A DNA stretch of 64,000 nt, from NCBI GenBank assembly GCA_016712505.1, contig JADJQY010000002.1:682001-746000 (forward strand), in the 5' to 3' direction. The notes under the pieces were generated by a model. It worked only from the letters and a program-made list of their open reading frames with translations. It was not told the origin of the DNA and searched no databases. The position numbers and the translations under genes were made by a program. Origin of the DNA: Candidatus Eiseniibacteriota bacterium (lineage in GTDB: Bacteria > Eisenbacteria > RBG-16-71-46 > CAIMUX01). Below are positions 42,303 to 51,270 of this stretch, one piece after another; positions within the stretch are counted from its first letter, which is position 1; the number at the start of each line of letters is the position of its first letter.

Positions 42303-43715
42303 ATGCCCGATCGTTCGCGTACCCGCCGGGGCCATCCGGCCAGCCTGGTCCCGTTCTGCGGCCTGCTTGCCGCCATGGTCGGACTCTCCCCGGAGGCGCA
42401 GGCCTACTCGACCTACTACGCGAACCTGCACTCGCACTGCATCCTGTCGGACGGGATCGGCACTCCGGACGAGGCGTTCACCCACGCCCGCGACGTGGCG
42501 AACATCGATGTCCTGGCCCTGACCGACCACACTCACTTGCTGACCTCGACGGAGTTCAACACGCTCCTGACCAAGGCGCAGCAGTACACCCAGGACGGGG
42601 TGTTCGTGGCCCTGGGCTGCCAGGAATTCGGGATCCTGAACGACTTCGGGCACATCAACATCTTCGATGCGGCGTTCCGGAACCCGAATCCCACCGAGGA
42701 TCTCACCGGCTGTTACAGCTTCATCCTCTCCCAGGGCGCCTTCGGTTCGTTCAACCACCCGAATCCGTCGTACGGAAGCTTTTTCAACAACCTGACCTAC
42801 TACCCGCAGTATGCGGATGCCATGCGCGCGATCGAGGTGGTCAACGGGCTGGCCAACGGTGACTACCAGACCCAGTGGATCCAGGCGCTGAACAACGGCT
42901 GGAAGCTCGGTCCGTTCGCCAACCAGGACAACCATCAGGGAAACTGGGGCGATCAGGAGAACACCGACAACGGCGGGGATATCTACCTGACCGGTATCCT
43001 GGCTGACGGTCTGACCAAGAACGACATCCTGGGTGCCCTCCGGGCGCGGCGGTTCTTCGCCATGGAGATCGATCCGCCGAATGACCGTATGGAGCTGGAA
43101 TTCTCCTGCAGTGGGCAGCCGATGGGTTCGGAAATCACTACCGGGACGGGTCCGACTTTCACCGTGACCGCCCGCGCGATCAATGGAACCACCCTGTTCA
43201 ACCGGATCGAGATCTGGCGCGACGGCGTTCTGTTCCACACCAAGGTGATGATCGGGAACCAGATCACCTACAACTGGCAGGACTTCCTCTCTGACGGCGA
43301 GTCGCACTACTACTTCGCCAAGGTCCAACAGGTGGATCAGGACCGCGCCTGGTCGGCTCCGATCTGGGTGACCGCGGAGGTGGCCCCCACCGACGCGCCG
43401 GAGCAGGCCGTGCGGCGCGAGGAGTTCACCCTGCTTCCGAGCTACCCGAATCCGGCGCTCCCCAGCGTCGAGCTACGCTTCCTTCTGCCGCACCGCTCCG
43501 GTGACGAACCGTACCGTCTCAGCCTTACGGTGCACGACGTCAACGGTCGCCTGGTGCGTGATCTCGGCAGCCGCCTCCTTTCGGGCGGCCAGCACACCTG
43601 GACTTGGGACGGCAACGACGACCAGGGACGGTCGGTCGCTTCCGGCGTCTACCTCTACCGTGTTCACGGCGAGGGACTCCCGGAGCGCTCGGCGCGGGTC
43701 GTCGTGCTGAACTAG
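42303..43715 (+). CDS. Exported PHP-domain protein with FlgD-like C-terminal domain
   Basis: A 470-residue protein. The ATG at 42303 follows GGAGGAGA. A signal peptide (LVPFCGLLAAMVGLSPEAQA) leads into a PHP metallo-hydrolase domain with YANLHSHCILSDG, ALTDHTH, VALGCQEFG, FNHPNP and FANQDNHQGNW, which give the His/Asp/Glu metal ligands. PHP domains cleave phosphoester bonds. A beta-sandwich follows, then the FlgD/sorting-type Ig domain (LLPSYPNP, VNGRLVRDL, ASGVYLYRV), also seen in the PD40 protein at 8335. It probably acts at the cell surface; the substrate is unknown. Confidence 0.87.
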   Translation: MPDRSRTRRGHPASLVPFCGLLAAMVGLSPEAQAYSTYYANLHSHCILSDGIGTPDEAFTHARDVANIDVLALTDHTHLLTSTEFNTLLTKAQQYTQDGVFVALGCQEFGILNDFGHINIFDAAFRNPNPTEDLTGCYSFILSQGAFGSFNHPNPSYGSFFNNLTYYPQYADAMRAIEVVNGLANGDYQTQWIQALNNGWKLGPFANQDNHQGNWGDQENTDNGGDIYLTGILADGLTKNDILGALRARRFFAMEIDPPNDRMELEFSCSGQPMGSEITTGTGPTFTVTARAINGTTLFNRIEIWRDGVLFHTKVMIGNQITYNWQDFLSDGESHYYFAKVQQVDQDRAWSAPIWVTAEVAPTDAPEQAVRREEFTLLPSYPNPALPSVELRFLLPHRSGDEPYRLSLTVHDVNGRLVRDLGSRLLSGGQHTWTWDGNDDQGRSVASGVYLYRVHGEGLPERSARVVVLN

Positions 43716-43739
43716 TTCCGGTCGCGGCGGGGTACGCGA

Positions 43740-44353
43740 ATGGAACTCGTCCTCGATCTTCTGCTCGGCCTGGTGGTCCTCCTGGCGCTGGTGGCGTCAT
43801 GGCGGAACGGCTTCATGCGCGAGCTGTGCGCCGTGGTGGGCCTGATTGCCGGGGTGTTCGGGGCGCTACACTTCACCGGGATGCTCCTCGGAGCGACGCC
43901 CCCCGCGGTGCAGAGATTCCCCTTCATCCAGGTGGTGGCGTTCTTGCTCCTGTTCTTCGTCGCCTACTTCCTCTTCCAGCTAGTCGGATTGGCGCTGTCG
44001 ACGCTGGTCGAAGGGAAGGAGCCAAGTCCGCTCTCCCGGGGACTGGCCCTGATTCCGGGCGCGCTTCGCGGATTCGGACTGATCGTCGTCCTGGCCGGCG
44101 GCCTGGTCATGATCGCCCCGCAGGGGAACACCGTCCTGGGGCGCTCCAAGGTGCTCCCCGATCCTGCGCCCCGGGGCAATGATCGTCGCGAAGATCCTCC
44201 CGGTCGACGTCGCGGGCGGCTCCGGAAGCGCTGGCAGGCACTCCCGACGGCCGGCAAGCCCCGGTCACCGATCCGGGCAAGGAGGTCGAGGCCACCCTTC
44301 TGCTGACCCGCGGAGTCCGGTCCGCGGACGGCCTGAGCTCGTTCCCGGCCTAG
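43740..44353 (+). pseudogene. CvpA-family membrane protein with frame changes in the C-terminus
   Basis: Residues 1-140 read as a CvpA-type protein with four membrane segments (LLGLVVLLALVASWRNGFMREL, VVGLIAGVFGALHFTGML, FIQVVAFLLLFFVAYFLFQL, LRGFGLIVVLAGGLVMIAP). After LGRSKVLP, near the CCCC at 44156-44159, the frame turns into Arg-rich sequence. The next frame reads ILRPGAMIVAKILPVDVAGG, as expected after a CvpA core, and near 44217 a third frame continues to a stop at 44353. Two extra bases would explain both steps. Without repair the frame ends at 44306. CvpA proteins are linked to envelope stress and colicin production. Confidence 0.62.
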
Positions 44354-44363
44354 CTCCTCGTTC

Positions 44364-45668
44364 CTACCCCCGGGCGGGATCGCCTTTCCTGACCGTATCG
44401 CCGTTCCTGACGGTGCCGCTCCGGCCGCGATAGAAGCGCGACCGATGGTAGGCGTCCCGCATCTCCGGCCAGAGCACGGCGAACACTCCGAGCACCGGCA
44501 CCGCGAAGAGCGCGCCCATCACGCCGAAGAGCACCCCGAGACCCAGCACGCCGACCAGAACCGCCAGCGGATGGAGGCCGAGGCCCTGCCCCTGGATGCG
44601 GGGGACGAGAAGCTGGCCTTCGAGCACCTGGACGGCGGCGAGGACGATGCCCGCCCCCAGCAGGGCCTGCAGGGGATCAGGGGCGATCAGCGCGGAGAGA
44701 AAGGCCACCAGCGCGGTGATGCCGAAGCCGAGTACCGGAATGAGCGAGAAGAAGCCGGCCAACACGCCGAGCGCGACCGCCTCCGGGACGCCGGCGAAGC
44801 CGAAGCCGACGGCGTAGAGCACCGCCTCGATCGCCGCGACCAGCAGCTGACCCCGCAGGTAGGTGCGGAAAACCACCGCCGAGACCGATCCGACATGCCG
44901 CGTTCGGGGCAACCACCGCGGGGGAAGCAGCCGCTCCGCGCCGGAGGTCAGCCGTGACCAATCGACCAGGAGGCAGTATCCGATGATCGGGACGAGAAAC
45001 AGCGCGCCGACCAGTTGCGCGGCGCGCCCGAGTCCCTTGCCGAGTCCGGCTGCGCTCTCCATGGCAGGCTGCAGCAGCTTTTCCAGGCGGGAGAGCAGTT
45101 CCTGCGGAGCCTCGGAGAGAAACTCCGGCCAGGCGGGAGGAGCGTCGGGACCGCGGGGGGAGATCCGGACGAGCAGCGGCTCGAGCAACGCGCGGAGGTT
45201 CCGGATCGCGTCCGGCACCTTGGAAACCAGGATCTGCACCTCGTTGATCACCGTGGGAACCAACACCAGGATCACGACGACCAGAACCGCGCCGAGGGGG
45301 AGGAGCGCGAGCGCCGCGGCCGCTCCGCGAGGCATGCGTCGGCCGAGTCGGGCAACCCAGGGTTCCAACCCGACGGCGAGGAGTAATCCTCCCACCAAGG
45401 GATAGACAATCCAGCGCAACTGCAGCAGAATCCAGGTCGCGAGGAAGAGCCCGAGGACGGCGAGAAACGCCCGTCCCTCGGCGCGACCGCGAGCCGGCCA
45501 GGCAAGGATCGCCGCGGCCAGGAGCAGCGGAACCCACCCCAGGCTGCGGTGGAACACCCACGCGAGAAACGTTGTCAGCGCGAGCAGGAGAAGCCCGCGC
45601 AGGGAGTATGGGGTCGAGCTACGCGCGTGCGTGGGCTGGGGCGGCTGCACGTCCGGGCGCCCGCTCAT
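44364..45668 (-). CDS. AI-2E family permease (PerM/TqsA-like)
   Basis: A 434-residue membrane protein with seven or eight hydrophobic segments. The family signature is the C-terminal half: GYCLLVDWSRL, FRTYLRGQLLVAAIEAVLYAVGFGFAG, GFFSLIPVLGFGI and LEGQLLVPRIQGQGLGLHPLAVLVGVLGLG. Members export quorum molecules, ions or other small solutes; the substrate here is unknown. The tail carries a short repeat (TVRNGDTVRKGD, from an 18-bp duplicated stretch around 44385-44420). Its RBS lies within the tandem repeats at 45672-45741. Confidence 0.88.
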   Translation of the reverse strand: MSGRPDVQPPQPTHARSSTPYSLRGLLLLALTTFLAWVFHRSLGWVPLLLAAAILAWPARGRAEGRAFLAVLGLFLATWILLQLRWIVYPLVGGLLLAVGLEPWVARLGRRMPRGAAAALALLPLGAVLVVVILVLVPTVINEVQILVSKVPDAIRNLRALLEPLLVRISPRGPDAPPAWPEFLSEAPQELLSRLEKLLQPAMESAAGLGKGLGRAAQLVGALFLVPIIGYCLLVDWSRLTSGAERLLPPRWLPRTRHVGSVSAVVFRTYLRGQLLVAAIEAVLYAVGFGFAGVPEAVALGVLAGFFSLIPVLGFGITALVAFLSALIAPDPLQALLGAGIVLAAVQVLEGQLLVPRIQGQGLGLHPLAVLVGVLGLGVLFGVMGALFAVPVLGVFAVLWPEMRDAYHRSRFYRGRSGTVRNGDTVRKGDPARG

Positions 45669-45671
45669 CGT

Positions 45672-45741
45672 TGACCTCGAAAGATGCAGGCTTGACCTCG
45701 AAAAATGCAGGCTCGACCTCGAGGAATGCAGGCTCGACCTT
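45672..45741. repeat. Tandem 21-bp repeats in a divergent promoter region
   Basis: Three imperfect units of TGACCTCGAAAGATGCAGGCT type start at 45672, 45693 and 45714, and a fourth is cut short. They lie between divergent genes; on the minus strand each unit holds GAGGTCA, the RBS of the permease gene. Confidence 0.9.
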
Positions 45742-45757
45742 GCAGGAGAAAGGCATC

Positions 45758-46291
45758 ATGGCGTTCAACGTGATCAACACCAAGGTGGAGTGGGTGCTCG
45801 AAGCGCGGAAGCCGACCGCGGGGCCCCTGCTGGTCATTCCGGCCAACGACCACCTCTGGATGGGCACGGGACCGGGGCTCGAGATCAAGAAGGCCCACGG
45901 GAAGGAACTGGAGGTCGAGGCGGTTCGCCAGGGGCCGGTGGAGCCGGGCGCGGTCGTGGAGACGAGCGCCGGGGGAACGGGCTTTCAGCGCCTGCTTCAC
46001 GCCGCGGTGCTCGACCAGGAGAATCACTGGGTCCCGGGGGCGGGTCGCCTCGCGGCCAGAGCGATGGTCGAAGCGGCGGAGCGTCTGCGGGCGAGCGAAC
46101 TCATCGCCTACCCCTTCCACCGGGGGGCGCATGTCCGCCCGGAGGTGGCGCTGCCCGAGATGCTCTCGGGCCTCCTCGACGCCCTGGAGCGCGGTTCGAG
46201 CGTCCGGCGGGTAGTGGTTCTGGCCGCCGATGCGACCGAGCAAACGGTCTTGCAACAGACTTTCCTCCAAGCGCTTAGCAGTCGAACCTGA
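45758..46291 (+). CDS. Macro-domain protein
   Basis: A 177-residue cytoplasmic protein. VLEARKPTAGPLLVIPANDHLWMGTGPGLEIKKAHG carries the Asn-rich ligand loop (PANDHLWMGTGPG), and VEPGAVVETSAGGTGFQRLLHAAVLD is the second strand-loop; VRRVVVLAADATEQ closes the domain. Macro domains bind ADP-ribose derivatives and many remove ADP-ribose from proteins or nucleic acids. GGAG lies about 11 bases before the ATG. It is divergent from the permease gene. No ADP-ribosyltransferase gene is close by. Confidence 0.82.
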   Translation: MAFNVINTKVEWVLEARKPTAGPLLVIPANDHLWMGTGPGLEIKKAHGKELEVEAVRQGPVEPGAVVETSAGGTGFQRLLHAAVLDQENHWVPGAGRLAARAMVEAAERLRASELIAYPFHRGAHVRPEVALPEMLSGLLDALERGSSVRRVVVLAADATEQTVLQQTFLQALSSRT

Positions 46292-46352
46292 GATCGAGCC
46301 TCGAGCCCCGAGCTCCCGGTCGGTTCGAGACGGCCCGGCCAGGGTGAACGGT

Positions 46353-47222
46353 CTAGGCGACCCCCATCGATACCGCGAGCGAGGCCATCCCGATCGTGAA
46401 CAGCACCCAGACACCCCAGAAGATCAACACCAGCGTCCAGGCCTTGCCGCGCGAGATTCCACCCACGAGCGCGAGACCGAGGGCGAGCGGCACAAGGTGG
46501 TACAGGTCGAAGAGATCGAACATCATCAAGACATAGAACAACAGACCTGAGTCCGGACTCGATAAGACTGCCGGACCGGCATAGATGTCGAGCGTCCCGG
46601 TCAATCTTCGAAGCGGAATCAGAATCGCGTCGCGAGGAACCGTGACCAGGTACGAGAAGGTGGTCACGATCAGCGTGTCGATGAATCTTGCCCGACCGGC
46701 GAACCCGAAGTTCACCCCGAAGAGGAGCAAGGCCGCGGGGAGGAGTACCCCGAGAATGCCGATTGCGACGATGCGGGAGATCGCCTCGAGCGCGACGGCT
46801 CGCGTTCCGCGCGAGTTCCCCTCCGCCTTGGCCAGGACCTCGGCCTTCTTGTCGGCTGCCAGATTCTGGTCGCGGTCGAGGATGCGTTCGGTCATCTGGA
46901 GCTGCCGCGCGGCCTGGAGATCGTGGAGCAGAACGGCGTCGAGCAGCTGCACGGCGGCGATCAGGGCCAACCCGATCCAGAGCATGGCGACCGGTCGGGG
47001 AGCAACGAAGGCCCGTGACGGGGCGATGAAGAGATCGAGGAATCGCTGTCCGATCGACCTGCCGGGCGGAACCCCGGCCATCGGCCCATCGGTGGCCGGC
47101 GGCGGAGGCTGAATCGGCCTAACGTCTTGCGCGGAAGAGGAATCGGGCGGCGGCGGGGGGCCGTCCGGGGAGGCCGAGAACGGGTGGATCATGCGACTGC
47201 GCGACCGGTCTGAGACGTTCAA
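46353..47222 (-). CDS. Yip1-like membrane protein
   Basis: A 289-residue protein. A proline-rich, disordered first 55 residues lead to five membrane segments (PVAMLWIGLALIAAVQLLDAVLL, IVAIGILGVLLPAALLLFG, FIDTLIVTTFSYLV, LVPLALGLALVGGI, LVLIFWGVWVLFTIGMASLA) in the Yip1/DUF1282 order. A TTG at 47222 is supported by GGAGGT seven bases upstream; the first in-frame ATG (47192) has none. The function is unknown. Convergent to the macro-domain gene. Confidence 0.72.
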   Translation of the reverse strand: MNVSDRSRSRMIHPFSASPDGPPPPPDSSSAQDVRPIQPPPPATDGPMAGVPPGRSIGQRFLDLFIAPSRAFVAPRPVAMLWIGLALIAAVQLLDAVLLHDLQAARQLQMTERILDRDQNLAADKKAEVLAKAEGNSRGTRAVALEAISRIVAIGILGVLLPAALLLFGVNFGFAGRARFIDTLIVTTFSYLVTVPRDAILIPLRRLTGTLDIYAGPAVLSSPDSGLLFYVLMMFDLFDLYHLVPLALGLALVGGISRGKAWTLVLIFWGVWVLFTIGMASLAVSMGVA

Positions 47223-47486
47223 GGAGCCACCTCCGATGGGCTTCGGGACGAGACGGTGAACGCCGGATCGAACTGGCGCGGCATTCTGGTTTCGGGGGGA
47301 ATTGTCAAGTTGGGGGGCTGAGGAGCGCGAAAACTCATCTTAAGGTCTGATTTGGCTGAGACATGGACCAGATGTGGAAGCACGTGCGGCGGGAATGGGG
47401 TTTGACCGTTCCGGCCGAGTCGTTAGACAATCGTCTCTGCGTGGTCGAGCGGGGTCTCCGACCGCCCACGCCCGGGAAGGCTCAGT

Positions 47487-50138
47487 GTGAAGTCACGCCT
47501 GAAACTGCTTGTGCTCAACATCGTCGACGCGGCGTTGCTCAACCTCGCCGCGCTGGCTTCGCTTGCCCTCCGCTTCGACGGAGATATTCCTCCAGCTTAT
47601 CTTTATGCCCTGCTCGGGGCGTCACCGGTCTACACGTTCTGGATCTTGTTCCTCCTGAACGTGACCGGGGTCAACCGCTCGTTGTGGCGCTATGCCGGTG
47701 TCCCGACCCTGCTCGCGATGGTGCGAACGCTGACCGTCGGATTCGGGGTGCTCTACCTGGTCAGCCTGCTTCCCGCGGAGAACATCTTCCCCAAGTCGGT
47801 GGTGATCCTCACCTGGGTCCTATCGACCGGCCTGATTCTGGCCAGTCGCGTCCTCTGGAAGGCGCAGCGAATCCGCCCGGGTCGGCGACAGCGCGCCGGG
47901 GAGAGCCGCATCCTCATCGCGGGGGCAGGGGATGTCGGCGCGATGGTCGCTTCGGAGCTACTGCGCGGCGACCACTATCCGGGAGTGCCGGTCGGGTTCG
48001 TCGACGATGACCAGATGAAGCGGGGCCGCCGGGTCGAGACGCTCGAGGTGCTCGGCACGACCTTCGACATCCCGCGACTGATTCGCGAGAAGAACATCCA
48101 GGAAGTGATCATCGCCGCTCCGTCCGCGCCGGCTCGGCTGGTCCGTCAGATCGTGAGCTTGTGCCAGGACGCTGGCGTGACCTGCCGCACGGTCCCAGCG
48201 CTGTCCGATTTCATCGCCAACCGCGATCCTCTGGGTCAGGTTCGCGACGTGCAGATCGAGGACCTGCTCGGCCGTGAGCCGGTGGTGATCGACAACGCGG
48301 GGATCGACCGGCGGATCCACGGGAGAACGGGCATGGTGACCGGCGCCGGGGGATCGATCGGGTCCGAGCTCTGTCGTCAGATCTGTCGCTTCCACCCGGG
48401 CAAGTTGGTCGCGGTCGATCACTGCGAGAACCGATTGACCTTCCTTGGACTGGACCTCGCCGAATCGCACCCCGAATTATCGGTCCTCCACGTGGTCGGC
48501 GACGTCCGCGACGATCTCGGCATGGCCGAGCTGTTCCGAGAATACAAGCCGGAGATCGTCTTCCACGCGGCCGCGCACAAGCACGTCAACTTCCTGGAAC
48601 GCTCGCCGCGCGAAGCGATCCTGAACAACATCATGGGGACGCGCAACGTCGCCCGGGCGGCGTCGGAGAACGGGGTCGAGACCTTCGTTTTCATTTCGAC
48701 CGACAAGGCGGTGAACCCCTCGAGCGTGATGGGCGCGACCAAGCGGGGCGGGGAGATCCTGCTCCAGGCGATGGCGCCCAAGACCAACACCACGTTCGTT
48801 GCGGTCCGCTTTGGCAATGTGCTCGGCTCCGACGGCAGCGTGATTCCGATCTTCCGTCGCCAGTTGCTCAAAGGGGGGCCGCTGACCGTGACCCACCCTG
48901 ATGCCCGACGCTATTTCATGACCATCCCGGAAGCGAGCCAGCTGGTGATCCAGGCCGCTCTCCTCGGCGAGAGCGGCGACGTGTTCGTGCTCGACATGGG
49001 CGAACCGGTACGGATCAAGGACGTGGCCGAACAGCTGATCCGCCTCTCGGGGCTCCGGCCGGGGATCGACATCTCCATCCGCTACGTCGGCCTGCGCCCG
49101 GGCGAGAAGATGGAGGAGGAACTGCTCACCGACTCCGAGCGCGCGCGGGTGACGCGCCATTCCAAGATCTTCCGCTGGGAGCTGGACGAGGTGAACCCGG
49201 AGCGGGTCGAGAAGCTGGTCGACAGCCTGATCCGCTTGGCCCACCACGCCGCGGCGGAAGAGATTCGACGGAGCCTGCAGGAGTTGGTGCCCGAGTACCA
49301 GGTCCGTGCCCTGGCGCCGCTTCCCTCGGCCGCCGCGGAGGTCTCGACTGCGGGGACCAGCCCTGCGGCGGCGATCTCGCTCGAGAAGCGGACGCGCTCG
49401 GCGGAGTTCGCGGTGGCCAAGATCGATCCTCGGTGGAAGCGCTGGCTCGACGTTCCCATCTCCGTGACCATGCTGGTCGGACTTTTGCCGGTGCTGGGCG
49501 TGACCTTGCTGCTTCATCAGCTCACCGGTGCCGGCCAGGTGCGGGTGGTCCGTGAGGAGCGAATCGGCCGCAATCGGCGGCAGGGGGATCGGCGGGGCGA
49601 TCGCAACGCTGCGCCCATCGACCGCCGCAGCAAAGACCGGCGCCAGAGGCAGCTTCCCGGCCCGCCGTTCGTCACCTACCGATTCGAGTCGGCCGGAGCC
49701 CCGCGGAACGGATTTCAGCGCGCGGTCGCCGGATTCTTGCAACGCTACCGCCTCGATCGGGTGCTCTACCTCTGGAATGTTGCCCGCGGGGAGATGAGCC
49801 TGGTTGGACCTTCGGCCCGATTGATGCATGAGCAGAGCTTCAGTCAGGACTGGGCGGCCATGCGCGTGTATTCTCGGCGCCCGGGGCTGATCGGACCCGG
49901 GGCGGTGTTCACCAACGGGAACGGGACCGACCCGCGCCTCCCGGAGTTGTACGACCGGTACTACAGTCGCTTCGGGGGACTCCGGCTGGAGATCGAAACA
50001 TTGCTGCGTTCGGTGCCGAAAATCCTCCGGGGGGAAGAAGTCATTCCCGGGGCGGACCCAGGGCGCGACCTGCCCAGCGATCCCGGTGGGGAGTTGGCAG
50101 AGCACCCGGGCGGTGAGAAGCAAGGGAACGCGAGATAG
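47487..50138 (+). CDS. Fused nucleotide-sugar 4,6-dehydratase and initiating sugar transferase
   Basis: An 883-residue protein, GTG start. Four N-terminal membrane segments precede a CoA-binding-like Rossmann domain (RILIAGAGDVGAMVASEL). Residues about 275-560 are a CapD/WbpM-type dehydratase: GAGGSIGSELCRQI, HAAAHKHVNFLE, STDKAVNPSSVMGATKR. From about 645 to 850 comes a polyprenyl-phosphate sugar-transferase domain (DVPISVTMLVGLLPVLG, REERIGRN, YRLDRVLYLWNVARGEMSLVGP, RRPGLIGPGAVF) with an Arg/Asp-rich insert. So one protein would make the modified sugar and load it on the lipid carrier. It opens the exopolysaccharide locus. Normally these are two proteins. Confidence 0.88.
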   Translation: MKSRLKLLVLNIVDAALLNLAALASLALRFDGDIPPAYLYALLGASPVYTFWILFLLNVTGVNRSLWRYAGVPTLLAMVRTLTVGFGVLYLVSLLPAENIFPKSVVILTWVLSTGLILASRVLWKAQRIRPGRRQRAGESRILIAGAGDVGAMVASELLRGDHYPGVPVGFVDDDQMKRGRRVETLEVLGTTFDIPRLIREKNIQEVIIAAPSAPARLVRQIVSLCQDAGVTCRTVPALSDFIANRDPLGQVRDVQIEDLLGREPVVIDNAGIDRRIHGRTGMVTGAGGSIGSELCRQICRFHPGKLVAVDHCENRLTFLGLDLAESHPELSVLHVVGDVRDDLGMAELFREYKPEIVFHAAAHKHVNFLERSPREAILNNIMGTRNVARAASENGVETFVFISTDKAVNPSSVMGATKRGGEILLQAMAPKTNTTFVAVRFGNVLGSDGSVIPIFRRQLLKGGPLTVTHPDARRYFMTIPEASQLVIQAALLGESGDVFVLDMGEPVRIKDVAEQLIRLSGLRPGIDISIRYVGLRPGEKMEEELLTDSERARVTRHSKIFRWELDEVNPERVEKLVDSLIRLAHHAAAEEIRRSLQELVPEYQVRALAPLPSAAAEVSTAGTSPAAAISLEKRTRSAEFAVAKIDPRWKRWLDVPISVTMLVGLLPVLGVTLLLHQLTGAGQVRVVREERIGRNRRQGDRRGDRNAAPIDRRSKDRRQRQLPGPPFVTYRFESAGAPRNGFQRAVAGFLQRYRLDRVLYLWNVARGEMSLVGPSARLMHEQSFSQDWAAMRVYSRRPGLIGPGAVFTNGNGTDPRLPELYDRYYSRFGGLRLEIETLLRSVPKILRGEEVIPGADPGRDLPSDPGGELAEHPGGEKQGNAR

Positions 50139-50293
50139 CTTTCGCCCTGGAAACGCCGGTCGTTCGAGACCAGACACCACAGCAGCCAGAGACACGCCGC
50201 CCGATCTCACGGAATCGGAGCCGCGTCAGATTCGGGCCGGAGCGCCCAGGCCGAGTCTGGGATCGTAAGTTGGGGATCAAACACGGAGGGTAC

Positions 50294-51266
50294 ATGCATC
50301 GCAGGGAGCGATGGGGAAGCGGGATCGCCGCCTTCCTCCTGGTGCTTTCGTTGTTCGTCACCGGAACGGTTCGGGCCGCCGAGGAGTATGTACTCGGTCC
50401 GGAGGACGTGATCTCGATCACCGTCTGGGAGCACCCCGAACTCTCACGCACGGCGGTGGTGCGGGCGAACGGCACCGTGACGCTGCCGCCGCTCGGCGAC
50501 CTGGCCGCGGCCGGGAAGGCGACTTCGGTGCTGGCCCGCGATCTCGAGGCGGCAGTTCTACACCGCCCTGCGCCAGACGACGCAGGTCACGGTCTCGGTG
50601 GTGGCGTTCAACAGCCGGCGTGTCTTCCTGGCCGGCCAGGTGCAGTCTCCCGGGCGCTACGCTTTCGAGCAGATGCCCGACATCGTGAACCTCCTCGGTC
50701 AGGCCGGCGGCCTGGGCGCGGGAGGCGATCTTTCTCAGGTTCGCATCCTCCGGCAGGGGGACGCGGGCGAACAGACGCTCAATGTCGACCTGAACAAGGC
50801 GATCAAGTCGGGGGATCTCGGTGGGCTGCCGGCCCTCCAACCGGGCGACGTGGTGTTCGTGCCGCCGACCGCTGGAGCGGTAGGCGGCGGCGGGGTTGGA
50901 TCCGACGCGGTCTATGTTCTGGGAGACGTGGCCCGGCCGGGCGGATATTCGGCCAGCGCGGGAATCGATCTGGCCCAGGCCTTGGGGCTGGCCGGTGGGA
51001 CCACGCCGAATGCTGATCTGACCTGCATCGAGGTGCTGGCCCGCGACGGGGTCGCCGGTAGTTACCTGGTGAAGGTGAATCTCGACGAGCAGCTGCGCAA
51101 CGGCAGCGGCGGTCCGGAGATCCGCGCGGGCGACACGATCCGGGTCCCTTCGCGCACGACGAGCAAGAGCTACCAGGCCTGGAACATCCTGCGCGCCGGC
51201 CTCGGCACGACGCGTGACGTGCTGAACTTGATCCTGATTCGCGACGCGCTCGACAACAACAACTAG
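50294..51266 (+). pseudogene. wza: Wza-like polysaccharide export protein with a frameshift
   Basis: The first frame (ATG 50294) has a signal peptide and the Poly_export start EEYVLGPEDVISITVWEHPELSRT and NGTVTLPPLGDL. Near 50550 it degrades; from there the next frame reads QFYTALRQTTQVTVSVVAF, then VFLAGQVQSPGRYAFEQMPDIVNLL and VYVLGDVARPGGYSASAGIDL (two SLBB domains) to the stop at 51266. A shift of +1 joins both parts. Wza-type proteins form the outer-membrane pore for polysaccharide. No lipobox is seen. The gap between the parts suggests a small deletion at about 50550-50555 or an error in the sequence. Confidence 0.78.
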
Positions 51267-51270
51267 TCGG

